DNA of 64,000 bases, taken from DATFVA01 sp963764235. GTDB taxonomy: Bacteria; Bacteroidota; Ignavibacteria; Ignavibacteriales; Ignavibacteriaceae. The position numbers and the translations under genes are program-made. Under the pieces are notes generated by a model. The model made no database searches. It saw nothing but the letters and a program-made list of their open reading frames with translations, and had not been told where the DNA came from. Where the stretch lies: assembly GCA_963764235.1 (NCBI GenBank), contig CAVXRO010000014.1:682001-746000 (forward strand). Direction: 5' to 3'. Of the stretch, positions 54,321 to 62,971 are shown piece after piece; position 1 is the stretch's first letter, and each line of letters starts with the position of its first letter.

Positions 54321-56642
54321 TTTTATCCTCCGCCTCATCTCCTCACGGATAAAGCCGGGATTCTTTTTATATTCTTCCAGCGTTCCTTCACGGACTATAT
54401 GTCTTTTCTCAACAGCGTCGCGAGTCAGATCTTTATCAAAAGCGTGATGTTCCTGCGCAGTTACAAGCTTGTAGGTGCCGGATACTTTCTTAACTGATGC
54501 ATCGGTATATATCCAGGGCGAAAGACCTCCATCTTTCGATAAAAGGACATTTGCATTAAAGCCTACGCCTGAACCTACAATTCCTACCTTCGATCTGCCG
54601 TAACCGAGTTCAACCGTTAGTGTTTTATCAGCGGAACCAGGCTGAACGAATATCGGAATTTGGATCTTCCGGCCATCCACTTCTATCTCAACCAGGTCAT
54701 CTGATTTAACGCCCAGCTCTTTTGAGGTGGCAACCGATAAGGCCGCATAATTGTCCCATGTTATTTTTGATACCGGATGAGGCAGCTCCTGCATCCAGCC
54801 GTTGTTTGCAAATGAGCCGTCGCCAGTTGCGTAGCTTTCTCTCAGTACAACAGTGTATCCGTTGGATTCTTTTGGTTTGTTTCCAACCGACTGGAAAGCT
54901 GACGTATTGAAGGATCCGTTTGATCCTGTGCCTTCGCCTGTTGAAGCGACTCCATCCTGAAGTACACCGAGCCAGAATCTGTCGAAATCCATCGCTGGTT
55001 TCAGAGAAGGATAGATGTTATCCTTCCAGTTCTTCATCAGGTATTTGTGGTAAACTTTAAAATCAAATTTAGCGGGTTCTCCGTTTATCCAGTTAAGCAG
55101 TACAGCTTCTTTCTGTCTCGTATCGAAGATCGGCCATATAACAGGCTGTTGAAGAGATGAAAACCCTGTTCTTGTTTTTGCATCTCCCCAGGATTCGAAG
55201 TTATGGTTTATCGGTAGAATATAATCCGCCGGTTCGGAAGATTCATTTTCACTTTCAGTAAGACTAATAACCAGGGGGACCTTATCAAGCGCAGCTTTAT
55301 ATTCAAGGTCACCAGGCAGATGATAAACTGGATTACTGTCGTAATGGATAACCGCATCAACGTTGCCGTTCTTCATATTACCAACAAGCGAAGTCCACTC
55401 CTCTTTTGAAGATAACGGAAGCACTGAATACTCTGACTGATCAGTACGGTACATCGCGTCGTTGCCAAGCATATTATTCAAATGATTAACAGCTATGTGC
55501 ACTTCTTCAGGCAGGTTATATCCTGCGTACACAATAGAACTGCCTCTATACTTGTTGAGATCCGTAATTATGTGCTTTACCGTTTTAACAGGCAGGTTGT
55601 ATTTCTGTGCAAAAGCTTCTGCTGAAGTTCCCTGTCCGCCGCCTCCCAGTTCTCTTATAAGCATTGATACCAGATCGAACTGGGCATCAGGGTTCAGGCG
55701 CATCCTGTAGTCGGCGTTGCTGCCTGTCAACGACATATTTCCTTCAACAACATAAAGCCTGTTGAAATTCTTAAGATCAGATACTTCCCTGCCTTCGGCA
55801 AATAATCCTGCATTCTCAACGGTGTTGCCGTCGGTACCGAGAAAATCTGATTCCAATGCAACTATGATCTTGGCTTTATTCCATTTGATTAAAGGAAACG
55901 ATCCGCTTCCGTAGCTCTTCTGCCAGGCGGAATTCTTTACTGCATCGTTGAACAACTCGTAGGAGTAAACTTTTGCTGAGGGGTACTTCGACTTAAAGTC
56001 GTCCAGTACTTTCTTTCCCGTAGGTGAATTAATTTTTTTCGTAACTATAGCAATTTCTTTGCCGGCCTTTGAAAGTGTCACAGCAATTTCCTTATCGGCG
56101 TTCTGCCATGAAATCTCATCTATAGTTCCGCCGTTTTTTTTGCGGGGGCCCTGCAGTCTTTCAGGATCATATAAATTAAGAATACTTGCATGTCCTTTTG
56201 AACAAAGCTTTCCTTTACTCACTGGATGATCAGGATTTCCATCAGCCTTAATCGGCCTTCCTTCACGGGTTTTTATTAAAATACCGCAGGCATTCGCACA
56301 GGCGGTACAGGTTGAAGCATAATAGTTTGCCTTGCCCAGAGTAATCTCTTCGGGTTTCTTTATATATGGGATTATATCACCCTTGTCGCGGTAGTCGGAA
56401 CACCCTGCCCCGGCAAGCGCTGCCGAAGCCCCTACCAGGGCCAGGAACTTTCTCCTCGAAAGTCCCGGAAGCTTAAAGGGATTAAAATCATCTGTTACAC
56501 CTTCTTTAAACTCATGGTGACTTGCTTGTAAAACTTTCGGGTCATTGTATAATTCTTCAAGACTCTGCCAGTAATTAACATCAGGTGTATTTTCTGAACT
56601 GTTGTTTTTAATATTGTCCTGATTTTCAGACATTCTTTTCAC
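54303..56642 (-). CDS. actB: Alternative complex III ActB, molybdopterin-oxidoreductase-like part
   Basis: Large periplasmic subunit of the quinol:cytochrome c/oxidoreductase complex. 779 residues before the frame breaks. A Tat-type signal (RRKFLALVGASAALAGAGC) lies at about 62-80, preceded by a N-terminal arm (YWQSLEELYNDP) typical of ActB. A MopB fold follows, with CTACANACGILIKT and GKLCSKG at the start. Family members lack the molybdenum cofactor. The frame ends in MRRRIKVLSRL where one base too many in the run at 54321-54324 breaks it. The real gene runs on to 53563, giving a protein of about 1020 residues. Confidence 0.9.
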   Translation of the reverse strand: MKRMSENQDNIKNNSSENTPDVNYWQSLEELYNDPKVLQASHHEFKEGVTDDFNPFKLPGLSRRKFLALVGASAALAGAGCSDYRDKGDIIPYIKKPEEITLGKANYYASTCTACANACGILIKTREGRPIKADGNPDHPVSKGKLCSKGHASILNLYDPERLQGPRKKNGGTIDEISWQNADKEIAVTLSKAGKEIAIVTKKINSPTGKKVLDDFKSKYPSAKVYSYELFNDAVKNSAWQKSYGSGSFPLIKWNKAKIIVALESDFLGTDGNTVENAGLFAEGREVSDLKNFNRLYVVEGNMSLTGSNADYRMRLNPDAQFDLVSMLIRELGGGGQGTSAEAFAQKYNLPVKTVKHIITDLNKYRGSSIVYAGYNLPEEVHIAVNHLNNMLGNDAMYRTDQSEYSVLPLSSKEEWTSLVGNMKNGNVDAVIHYDSNPVYHLPGDLEYKAALDKVPLVISLTESENESSEPADYILPINHNFESWGDAKTRTGFSSLQQPVIWPIFDTRQKEAVLLNWINGEPAKFDFKVYHKYLMKNWKDNIYPSLKPAMDFDRFWLGVLQDGVASTGEGTGSNGSFNTSAFQSVGNKPKESNGYTVVLRESYATGDGSFANNGWMQELPHPVSKITWDNYAALSVATSKELGVKSDDLVEIEVDGRKIQIPIFVQPGSADKTLTVELGYGRSKVGIVGSGVGFNANVLLSKDGGLSPWIYTDASVKKVSGTYKLVTAQEHHAFDKDLTRDAVEKRHIVREGTLEEYKKNPGFIREEMRRRIKVLSRL

Positions 56643-56826
56643 CTATTTTTGTTCTGCTAACAGCATCAGGATTTATTGCTATTACTACTTCCTTGTCCTT
56701 ATCCTTCTTTCTTAAAAAAGATAAAGGAATCGATTTAATTACGAAGTAGCCGAATACTCCCGTACCCAGAGAGGAAAAAAACTTTTTTCGATTTATGATT
56801 TTTGAATTTGATTTCACTTTTTCCAT
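56626..56826 (-). CDS. Small Tat-signal-like protein of the alternative complex III operon
   Basis: 66 residues from an ATG at 56826 with AGGAG 5 bases upstream. The reading frame could start earlier at 56850, but that part overlaps actA and lacks a ribosome-binding site. It has NRKKFFSSLGTGVFGYFVIK, close to a Tat signal or single membrane helix, followed by a charged tail (RKKDKDKEVVIAINPDAVSR). It overlaps the start of actB by 17 bases. Possibly a small structural subunit or assembly factor. Function is unknown to me. Confidence 0.7.
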   Translation of the reverse strand: MEKVKSNSKIINRKKFFSSLGTGVFGYFVIKSIPLSFLRKKDKDKEVVIAINPDAVSRTKIGEKNV

Positions 56827-56837
56827 TTTAACTCCTG

Positions 56838-57407
56838 TTAACGATGACAAGCCCAGCAGTTATCGGGACCTTTAACTATGCCCTTAACATCAGGCAGACG
56901 CTCGTGGGCATTTCTATGACAGTCAAGACATGAAGACATTGTAAATGAGTTTACCTGGAGAACCTTATCCATATTCTTTACCTCACCATGGCAGTTTACA
57001 CAGTCGATCCCTTTATTAACATGAACACTGTGATTGAAATAGGTGAAGTCGGGTGTTTTATGGATTCTCTTCCATGGAAGTGCTTTGCCTTCATTATAAT
57101 AAGCAGTCAGTTTTTGAATTTCGGGCCTGTCCTTACGCGCAATTTTATGACAGTTCATACAAGTGTTCACCGGCGGTACCATGGCGTGCCTCGACTTCTC
57201 AACACCGGTATGGCAATACTGGCAATCGATTTTCATCTGACCTGCATGAAGATTGTGTGAAAAATTTATAGGCTGGGTGGGCTGATAACCAACACCGTCA
57301 CGCTCAGCTTTACCCGCAAAATAGGTGATTGTAAACGAGGCAATTATGACAAAGATCGTAACCGGAACACGGATCCGAAGGGTATAATCAAGTAAAGATT
57401 TTTTCAT
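56838..57407 (-). CDS. actA: Alternative complex III ActA, pentahaem cytochrome c
   Basis: 189 residues with one N-terminal helix (about 12-30) and five CxxCH haem motifs: CQYCH, CMNCH, CVNCH, CLDCH and CWACH. Distal His ligands are present in FSHNLHAG and FNHSVHVN. It takes electrons from ActB/C and passes them to ActE. First gene of the 15-kb respiratory operon. AGGAA lies 7 bases before the ATG. The last motif is followed by a single Arg, so the C-terminus is very short. Confidence 0.95.
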   Translation of the reverse strand: MKKSLLDYTLRIRVPVTIFVIIASFTITYFAGKAERDGVGYQPTQPINFSHNLHAGQMKIDCQYCHTGVEKSRHAMVPPVNTCMNCHKIARKDRPEIQKLTAYYNEGKALPWKRIHKTPDFTYFNHSVHVNKGIDCVNCHGEVKNMDKVLQVNSFTMSSCLDCHRNAHERLPDVKGIVKGPDNCWACHR

Positions 57408-57456
57408 TAGTTATTCCTGAGATTGCAGGTTGATTTTTGAACAATAAAAATCCTTA

Positions 57457-57471
57457 TACAGTGTATCTGTA
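57457..57471. promoter_or_regulatory. Candidate operator: inverted repeat TACAG-N5-CTGTA
   Basis: A perfect 5-bp inverted repeat separated by 5 bases, about 50-64 bases before the actA start codon. Placed where a regulator of the respiratory operon could bind. No known regulator consensus is matched. Confidence 0.35.
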
Positions 57472-57510
57472 CCTGAAAAAAATCTCCTCTTTATAATTTA
57501 TCTAAAGGTA

Positions 57511-57549
57511 AAAAAAGTTCTCAGCACAGTTTTGAAAGTTGTGCTAAGA
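57511..57549 (-). terminator. Terminator- or attenuator-like hairpin before actA
   Basis: On the minus strand TCTTAGCACA (57549-57540) pairs with TGTGCTGAGA (57528-57519), with one G-T mismatch and an 11-base loop. AC and a run of T residues follow (57516-57511). It lies about 110 bases upstream of the actA start and about 400 bases after glcF. It could stop read-through from glcDF or act as a conditional attenuator of the operon. Confidence 0.5.
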
Positions 57550-57741
57550 GATAGTATAACTTTAACAAAGTGAATTTTAGTTAATTTCCAAAATTAAAAA
57601 ATTATGTATATAAAGCAAAAAAGATTAAGGTTATAATTATGTTCTTAAACATTATTATTTGCTATTAATAAAAGGTTAACCAGGATGCACTATAAAAGTT
57701 TTGTATAAGTGACCCGTGGGTATAAATATTTGATTTTTCTA

Positions 57742-57864
57742 CTATAATCCGAGATTTAATCTGTTGAGGATTTCAACAATCTTTCGAGCTGTCAGACCAG
57801 TTGATTTAGTATTCCTGATAAGACAAATGGTTTTGATCTCTGCAATAGTAAACTCCGGTCTATT
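57742..57864 (-). pseudogene. Possible coding remnant, no start codon
   Basis: On the minus strand a 40-codon open stretch reads RPEFTIAEIKTICLIRNT, then KSTGLTARKIVEILNR and a stop at 57742. It resembles the end of a helical protein such as a DNA-binding or recombinase domain, but there is no start codon and no upstream extension in frame. It may be a decayed gene end. Chance cannot be excluded. Confidence 0.25.
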
Positions 57865-57946
57865 TTAGTGTAGAAACATTTAATAGATCTGGAGGACACT
57901 GGTTAAGGGGGAGGGAATCCCGGGGTTTTGTACCGACTTTGGCAGA

Positions 57947-59341
57947 CTAAATCAATTTGTTTAAAAAAGTTGCAGGATGTTCAACCCTAACATTTATATT
58001 GAACTTTTTAACACCATATTTAATCTGAAGCATACATCCAGGATTCCCTGCCAAGACAACCTCTGCTTTTGTATTCCTTATATTTTCCATCTTGGCTTCA
58101 AGCAGTTTAAGAGATGTGTCCGTGTGCACCAGGTTGTAGATCCCTGCACTACCGCAACACCTGGTTGAATCCTCGAGAGGAATGATATTTATTCCAGGCA
58201 CCTTGCCTAACATATCTCTTGGTTCGTTAAATATTTTCTGAGTATGTACAAGGTGACAGGCATCGTGATAAGTTATGTTCTTATCCTCACTGCTCTTCAT
58301 AAAAGACAGATTGATTTCTGATAAAAATTCGGTGAGGTCTTTTACTTTTGCTGAGAATTCTTTCGCGGCATCCGCAATTTCAGGATCATCCTTGAAAAGT
58401 TCACCATATTCCTTCATAAAAGCACCACAGCCTGCCGAGTTGGAGATCAGATAATCATATTTATGTCTTCCGAACGCCTTAATATTTTTCTTTGCAAGAT
58501 CAATTGCTGTTTTCATATCTCCGTTATGGGCGTTCAGCGACCCGCAGCAGGTTTGCTCCGCTGGAGAAATTACCAGAGCTCCCAGCTTATTCAGCAGTTC
58601 AACTGTATCCTTATTTACTTCGGGAAGAAGCACATCCATGAGGCAGCCGATCGAAAATGCCAGCCTGTATTGAACAGCGTGAGGTGCATCCGGATCATCG
58701 TCTCCAACTGCAGGTTTAGCAGGGACCCGGGATTTTGGCAGCTGAGAAAAAGGAAGGTTGAACTCATCTATGTATGAACCGCTGAACTTTGGCGGTATCT
58801 CCGGTGAGAACTGTTCCACTTCTGCCAGACGGGGAAAAAGTTGATTTAGTACGCCTGATGCTCTCAGCAGTTTCTGCAGACCCGACTGCCGGTATAATCT
58901 TAACAGCCCTGCCGCGAAGTGCAGTCTGTGCTTGTAAGGAATAATCCTTTTAAGAAAAAACGATTTCGTTGCAGAGGAGTATCCCTGCTTTTCAATCTCC
59001 ACCCTGGCAGACTCAACCAGCTTCCCATATTTAACTCCGGCGGGACAGGCAGTCTCGCACGCCTGACAGTCGAGACAAAAATTCATTTCATAGGCAAACG
59101 TATCTGTTACCGGCAACATACCTTCCGCAACAGATTTTATTAACCTTATCCTCCCTCTTGGAGAGGATGTTTCGCTCCCGGTAATTACATAAGTCGGACA
59201 GGAACTCAGGCACATTCCGCAATGAATGCACTGAGTGTAGACATCCGTTAGATCTTTTATTTCATTTAAAAGAATTAATTTTATTAAAATCCGCAGTTTA
59301 CTTGTCAAGTAATTTTTTATCAACCGGGAAGAGTACTTCAC
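57947..59341 (-). CDS. glcF: Glycolate oxidase iron-sulfur subunit (GlcF-type)
   Basis: Transfers electrons from the FAD subunit to the quinone pool. About 450 residues. Two [4Fe-4S] motifs at the N-terminus: CIHCGMCLSSCP and CLDCQACETACP. Two CCG domains follow: TCCGSLNAH and RCCGSAGIY, with DACHLVH in the second. The true start is unclear because the listed ATG at 59341 lies inside glcD. A TTG or another non-ATG start after 59310 is likely. The pair with glcD is compact. The substrate (glycolate, lactate or another 2-hydroxyacid) is family inference. Confidence 0.88.
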   Translation of the reverse strand: MKYSSRLIKNYLTSKLRILIKLILLNEIKDLTDVYTQCIHCGMCLSSCPTYVITGSETSSPRGRIRLIKSVAEGMLPVTDTFAYEMNFCLDCQACETACPAGVKYGKLVESARVEIEKQGYSSATKSFFLKRIIPYKHRLHFAAGLLRLYRQSGLQKLLRASGVLNQLFPRLAEVEQFSPEIPPKFSGSYIDEFNLPFSQLPKSRVPAKPAVGDDDPDAPHAVQYRLAFSIGCLMDVLLPEVNKDTVELLNKLGALVISPAEQTCCGSLNAHNGDMKTAIDLAKKNIKAFGRHKYDYLISNSAGCGAFMKEYGELFKDDPEIADAAKEFSAKVKDLTEFLSEINLSFMKSSEDKNITYHDACHLVHTQKIFNEPRDMLGKVPGINIIPLEDSTRCCGSAGIYNLVHTDTSLKLLEAKMENIRNTKAEVVLAGNPGCMLQIKYGVKKFNINVRVEHPATFLNKLI

Positions 59342-60728
59342 ACTTCGGCTTTAATGAAAATATTTTTCCAGGATTAAGTATATTATTTTCATCAATCGAT
59401 GCTTTAATTTTCTTCATCATCTCCAGACCCGGTATCCCTGCCACACTCTCAAGGAATTGTTTTTTAGCGAGACCGGTACCATGTTCTCCTGTTATTGTTC
59501 CGCCCAGCTTTATAGCTTCATTAAAAATGAATTCAAACGCGCGGTGGGCTCTGTTAATTTCATTTTTATCTCTTTCATCAGTGAGGCAGGTAGGGTGAAT
59601 ATTGCCGTCGCCCGCGTGTCCGAAATTCCCAAATACCACATCAAACCTGCGTCCTGCTTCATTCACTTTTTCTATAATCACCGGAAGCTCACTCCGCGGG
59701 ACTGTTGCATCTTCAAGAATTGTTGTGGGTCTTTTCCTCGCAAGAGCACTAAACGCTGTCCTGCGCGCAGTTTTTAAGGTTTCGGCTTCAACCTTATCCT
59801 TTGCAGACTTCATATATGTGCAGTTATTTTTCTTCAATATCTGCTGAATCAAATCCGCATCCTCCTGTACGGCACTTCCTCTTCCATCAACCTCGATCAG
59901 CAGAACAGCCTCGTTGTTAACCGGCAGTCCGATATGAGTATAATCCTCCACACATTTGATTGTTGTCTTATCCAGGAATTCCATCATCGAGGGAGTAATA
60001 TGGGCTGATATTATTCCAGCCACAGCATGTGCGGCATCATCCAGCTTATCAAAGTATGCAAGGAATGTTATCGATTCGGTTGGTTTGGGGATCAGCTTCA
60101 GCAGAATTTTTGTTATAATGCCGAGCGTCCCCTCGCTTCCCACAATAAAATCTCTCAGGTTGTACCCGGCAACATCCTTCATATTCTTCCCGCCGGTTTT
60201 CAGCAGGTCGCCGTCAGGCAGTATCATTTCAACGCCGAGCACATAATTCTTTGTCACCCCATACTTCAGTCCTCTTAACCCGCCCGCATTATTCGCTACA
60301 TTTCCACCGATAGTACAGACGTTAACGCTGCCGGGATCAGGAGGATAGAAAAGTCCTGTCTTTTCAACCTCACGCTGAATCAGTCCTGTTACAACCCCCG
60401 GCTCAACAAGCGCAGTAAGGTTGGCCGGATCTATTTCGAGTATCCTGTTCCAGCGGGTCATCACCACAACAACAGAATTTTCAACAGGAACCGCACCCCC
60501 GCTCAGCCCTGTTCCCGATCCTCTGGGTACTATGGCAAACCCCTCGCTGTTTGCAAGTTTCACCAGATTAGATATCTGTTCTTCACTTTCAGGGAATACA
60601 ATTGCTTCCGGAGATTGAGTTATAAGTGGTGTAGCATCGTATGAGTATGTGATCTTGTCTTCGGAGGAATCGGTGAAATTGTTTTTCCCGACTATACTTT
60701 TAATTTTCTCTTTTACAGAAGGATCCAT
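59298..60728 (-). CDS. glcD: FAD-linked 2-hydroxyacid (glycolate-type) oxidase subunit GlcD
   Basis: 476 residues. The N-terminal FAD-binding PCMH domain has PRGSGTGLSGGAVP, then GNVANNAGGLRGLKYG with the flavin-binding loops. The C-terminal half is a FAD-oxidase C domain with FGHAGDGNIHP and GEHGTGLAKK, where the substrate- and metal-binding His/Glu residues lie. Oxidises glycolate, D-lactate or a similar 2-hydroxyacid. First gene of a two-gene operon with glcF. Confidence 0.93.
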   Translation of the reverse strand: MDPSVKEKIKSIVGKNNFTDSSEDKITYSYDATPLITQSPEAIVFPESEEQISNLVKLANSEGFAIVPRGSGTGLSGGAVPVENSVVVVMTRWNRILEIDPANLTALVEPGVVTGLIQREVEKTGLFYPPDPGSVNVCTIGGNVANNAGGLRGLKYGVTKNYVLGVEMILPDGDLLKTGGKNMKDVAGYNLRDFIVGSEGTLGIITKILLKLIPKPTESITFLAYFDKLDDAAHAVAGIISAHITPSMMEFLDKTTIKCVEDYTHIGLPVNNEAVLLIEVDGRGSAVQEDADLIQQILKKNNCTYMKSAKDKVEAETLKTARRTAFSALARKRPTTILEDATVPRSELPVIIEKVNEAGRRFDVVFGNFGHAGDGNIHPTCLTDERDKNEINRAHRAFEFIFNEAIKLGGTITGEHGTGLAKKQFLESVAGIPGLEMMKKIKASIDENNILNPGKIFSLKPKCEVLFPVDKKLLDK

Positions 60729-60939
60729 TAATTATCTGATTATCAGATTAGAATTTTAATACGCCGGATTTCAATATGACATTTTCGGAATCCGAATGCC
60801 TAGAAAACTTTGTCCGGCTTGTAGCAGCTCAGCATCAAATTCTGTCTGCCGGGGGTACAGCAGAATAGTTAATACACTTAAATCTGCCGGTACCGTTTAT
60901 AAAAATGCGAAACCAGTTCCTTTACGGGTTTAGCAAAAA

Positions 60940-61248
60940 TCAGGAGGCAACCCGGCTCAGGATAAGCCTGACTAACAGGGCAATAATTATTGCAACACCT
61001 ATATAGAGAAGAATGGTATAAAACGACTTAACCGTCAATGCTACGGTTGGACGATATCCCCTCCAACCGCATTGTTTACACCGGTATAGCTTCAGAAAAG
61101 ATATCCTCTTCACCAGTTTCTCTCTCCAATTACGGGAATGCGACCTGTAGATTGTACCAGTGGCAGAGCACGAAGGACATCTTTCAAATACAGGGTTTTT
61201 CCTCTGGATGATTGTAAAGGATTTCATTTTTCTGATCGATAATTCCAT
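60940..61248 (-). CDS. Small zinc-ribbon membrane protein
   Basis: 102 residues, unknown function. Two Cys pairs CPSC and CKQC (about residues 24-27 and 57-60) form a zinc ribbon around a basic segment (RSHSRNWREKLVKR). One C-terminal membrane helix (about 75-95) is followed by a short tail. An alternative start at MKSFTIIQ (codon 8) would give 95 residues. It stands between glcD and ctpA with 69 bases to the ctpA stop. Probably a cytoplasmic-side zinc ribbon on a membrane tail; no partner is suggested. Confidence 0.7.
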   Translation of the reverse strand: MELSIRKMKSFTIIQRKNPVFERCPSCSATGTIYRSHSRNWREKLVKRISFLKLYRCKQCGWRGYRPTVALTVKSFYTILLYIGVAIIIALLVRLILSRVAS

Positions 61249-61317
61249 AAATCAAAGTATCCGCACAGGAGAGCGTTACGGCTCCCCTTCAATATGTTTA
61301 TTAAAATATGATTTTTT

Positions 61318-62970
61318 TTACTGATAATTCAACAACCTGTCGTATTCTCTTTCATTAGAAAGAACCGAAAGCGCTGCCTGGAACTGGGGATCATTATCCA
61401 AAGCTTCCTTTACTCTTCCTTCAGAGCCAAGATATCTTGAAGCAAGTTCAGATCTTAATTCTTTCAGAATTTCTGTTTTGTAGATCTTAAATTCACTTCC
61501 GTCTATCTGACCAAACTGATCTTTAAGTTTCTTCAGCTCGGACCTTATAGATGAATCAAGTTTCTTACTGTCAGCATCAGCAATAAGCTTGTTAACAGCT
61601 TTCTCAGCTTCCGAGCTATACTCGAAGTCCTCATTTTTAAGGTACTTCTCAAAATCAGAAAATAATTTCTCATCTTTAATCGAACCGAAATTTTCATCCT
61701 GATTCTTATAATAATAGTGATCTGCAAACTTAAAGAACATACCCTTAGCAAGCAGGTCCTGCGTTATCCCGCCTTCTATCTTATATTCCACACTTGAATC
61801 GGGAGTTATTCCTCCGGCACCGTAAACAGGACGTTTATTATCTGTCAGGTATTTGCTGTCAAGTATTGAGTCAGCATCTGCAATGACTTTATTGTTTTCG
61901 GCATAGTTAATTTTCTGGATGCACCGTCCGCTGGGAGTATAGTATTTAGCAGTAGTAATTTTTAAAGAAGAATTATAGCTTAAAGGAGTAATCGTCTGCA
62001 CCAGTCCTTTCCCGTATGATTTTGTTCCGATAATTACACCTCTGTCGTGGTCCTGCATTGCTCCGGCAACAATCTCGGAAGCCGAAGCCGATCCCTGGTT
62101 AATAAGAACCACAAGTTTTGCGTCTCCGACAAATGGTTCCTGATCGGCATAATAATGATTAACATTCGTTTCATCTCTCCCCTTCGTGGTTACGATAAGA
62201 TCTCCCTTGGGAAGAAATTTATCGCAAATATCTGCAGCCACATCCAGCAATCCTCCCGGATTACCGCGCAGGTCGAGTACAATCGACTTAATCTCTTTCT
62301 TTGCTTTCAGCTCCTTCAGGGCATCGAGTACTTCAGAAGCGGCCGAACGGCTGAAACTTGATAACTTCAGGTAGGCATTATTGCTGTTTTCAGGCACGAA
62401 GCCGTAGTAAGTCAGGTTCTTAACAATGACTTCCTCCCTTATAAGATTAAAGTTTATTGTGTCCTGCTCTTCATTTCTAACAATAGTAAGATTAACAGCA
62501 GTTCCCGGCTCTCCTTTCACAAGCTGTGAAACCTCATCAATATTCTCAGGTGTTATATCAACGCTGTCAGCAGCTATTATCTCATCGCCTATCCTTATTC
62601 CCTGTCGCTGAGCCGAGTAGCCGTCAAGTACTTCAACAACCGTAACAGCACTGCCCCTCACACCAATCGATATCCCGACTCCGCCATATTTGCCGTTTGT
62701 TATAAGATCGATCTCGTCTTTTTTGTCGCCGTCAATAAATATTGTATAAGGATCCAGTGTATTAAGCATTCCTTCAATGCCTGCCCGCATAAACTGTTCG
62801 GGATTTATATTATCTACGTAGTTGAGAGAAATCTCCTTATAAACTTTCCCGAATAGGTCTATGTTCTTGGAAATCTGGAAATAAACATCATCTTCACCCG
62901 GGAAGAAACCTGAAAATAAAAGTATTACAAGCACCCCGGTTAAATATGATTTCCAATTCTTCAATCTCAT
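61318..62970 (-). CDS. S41-family C-terminal processing peptidase (CtpA/Prc-like)
   Basis: 550 residues. A signal or anchor (about 8-24) is followed by an N-terminal helical part, then a PDZ domain (about 85-175). The S41 core has the nucleophile Ser in GSASASE (293-299) and the catalytic Lys321 in KSYGKGLVQ. A C-terminal about 150-residue helical part follows, with an acidic patch. Cleaves periplasmic proteins at their C-termini. It lies 1 base downstream of tmk and is cotranscribed with it. Confidence 0.93.
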   Translation of the reverse strand: MRLKNWKSYLTGVLVILLFSGFFPGEDDVYFQISKNIDLFGKVYKEISLNYVDNINPEQFMRAGIEGMLNTLDPYTIFIDGDKKDEIDLITNGKYGGVGISIGVRGSAVTVVEVLDGYSAQRQGIRIGDEIIAADSVDITPENIDEVSQLVKGEPGTAVNLTIVRNEEQDTINFNLIREEVIVKNLTYYGFVPENSNNAYLKLSSFSRSAASEVLDALKELKAKKEIKSIVLDLRGNPGGLLDVAADICDKFLPKGDLIVTTKGRDETNVNHYYADQEPFVGDAKLVVLINQGSASASEIVAGAMQDHDRGVIIGTKSYGKGLVQTITPLSYNSSLKITTAKYYTPSGRCIQKINYAENNKVIADADSILDSKYLTDNKRPVYGAGGITPDSSVEYKIEGGITQDLLAKGMFFKFADHYYYKNQDENFGSIKDEKLFSDFEKYLKNEDFEYSSEAEKAVNKLIADADSKKLDSSIRSELKKLKDQFGQIDGSEFKIYKTEILKELRSELASRYLGSEGRVKEALDNDPQFQAALSVLSNEREYDRLLNYQ

Positions 62971-62971
62971 T

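Larger units (their letters stand above)
57408..57946. other. Regulatory region upstream of the respiratory operon
   Basis: About 540 bases between actA and glcF. It contains an inverted repeat at 57457-57471, a terminator-like hairpin at 57519-57549, both described separately, an AT-rich stretch (57550-57710) and a possible coding remnant at 57742-57864. The rest shows nothing recognisable. Confidence 0.6.

Noticed and set aside
52071..54324. Programmed ribosomal frameshifting in actB/actC
   Set aside because: There are about fifteen shifts of mixed direction, mostly at short homopolymers, with no slippery site plus structure. Programmed shifting does not produce so many.
56626..56850. Upstream ATG at 56850 as the start of the small Tat-like protein
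   Set aside because: It lies inside actA and has no ribosome-binding site, while the ATG at 56826 has AGGAG at good spacing.
60796..60933. 45-codon plus-strand frame with CPAC upstream of the zinc-ribbon gene
   Set aside because: No ribosome-binding site, low-complexity Ser-rich start, and a similar-length frame exists in another phase. It is probably chance.
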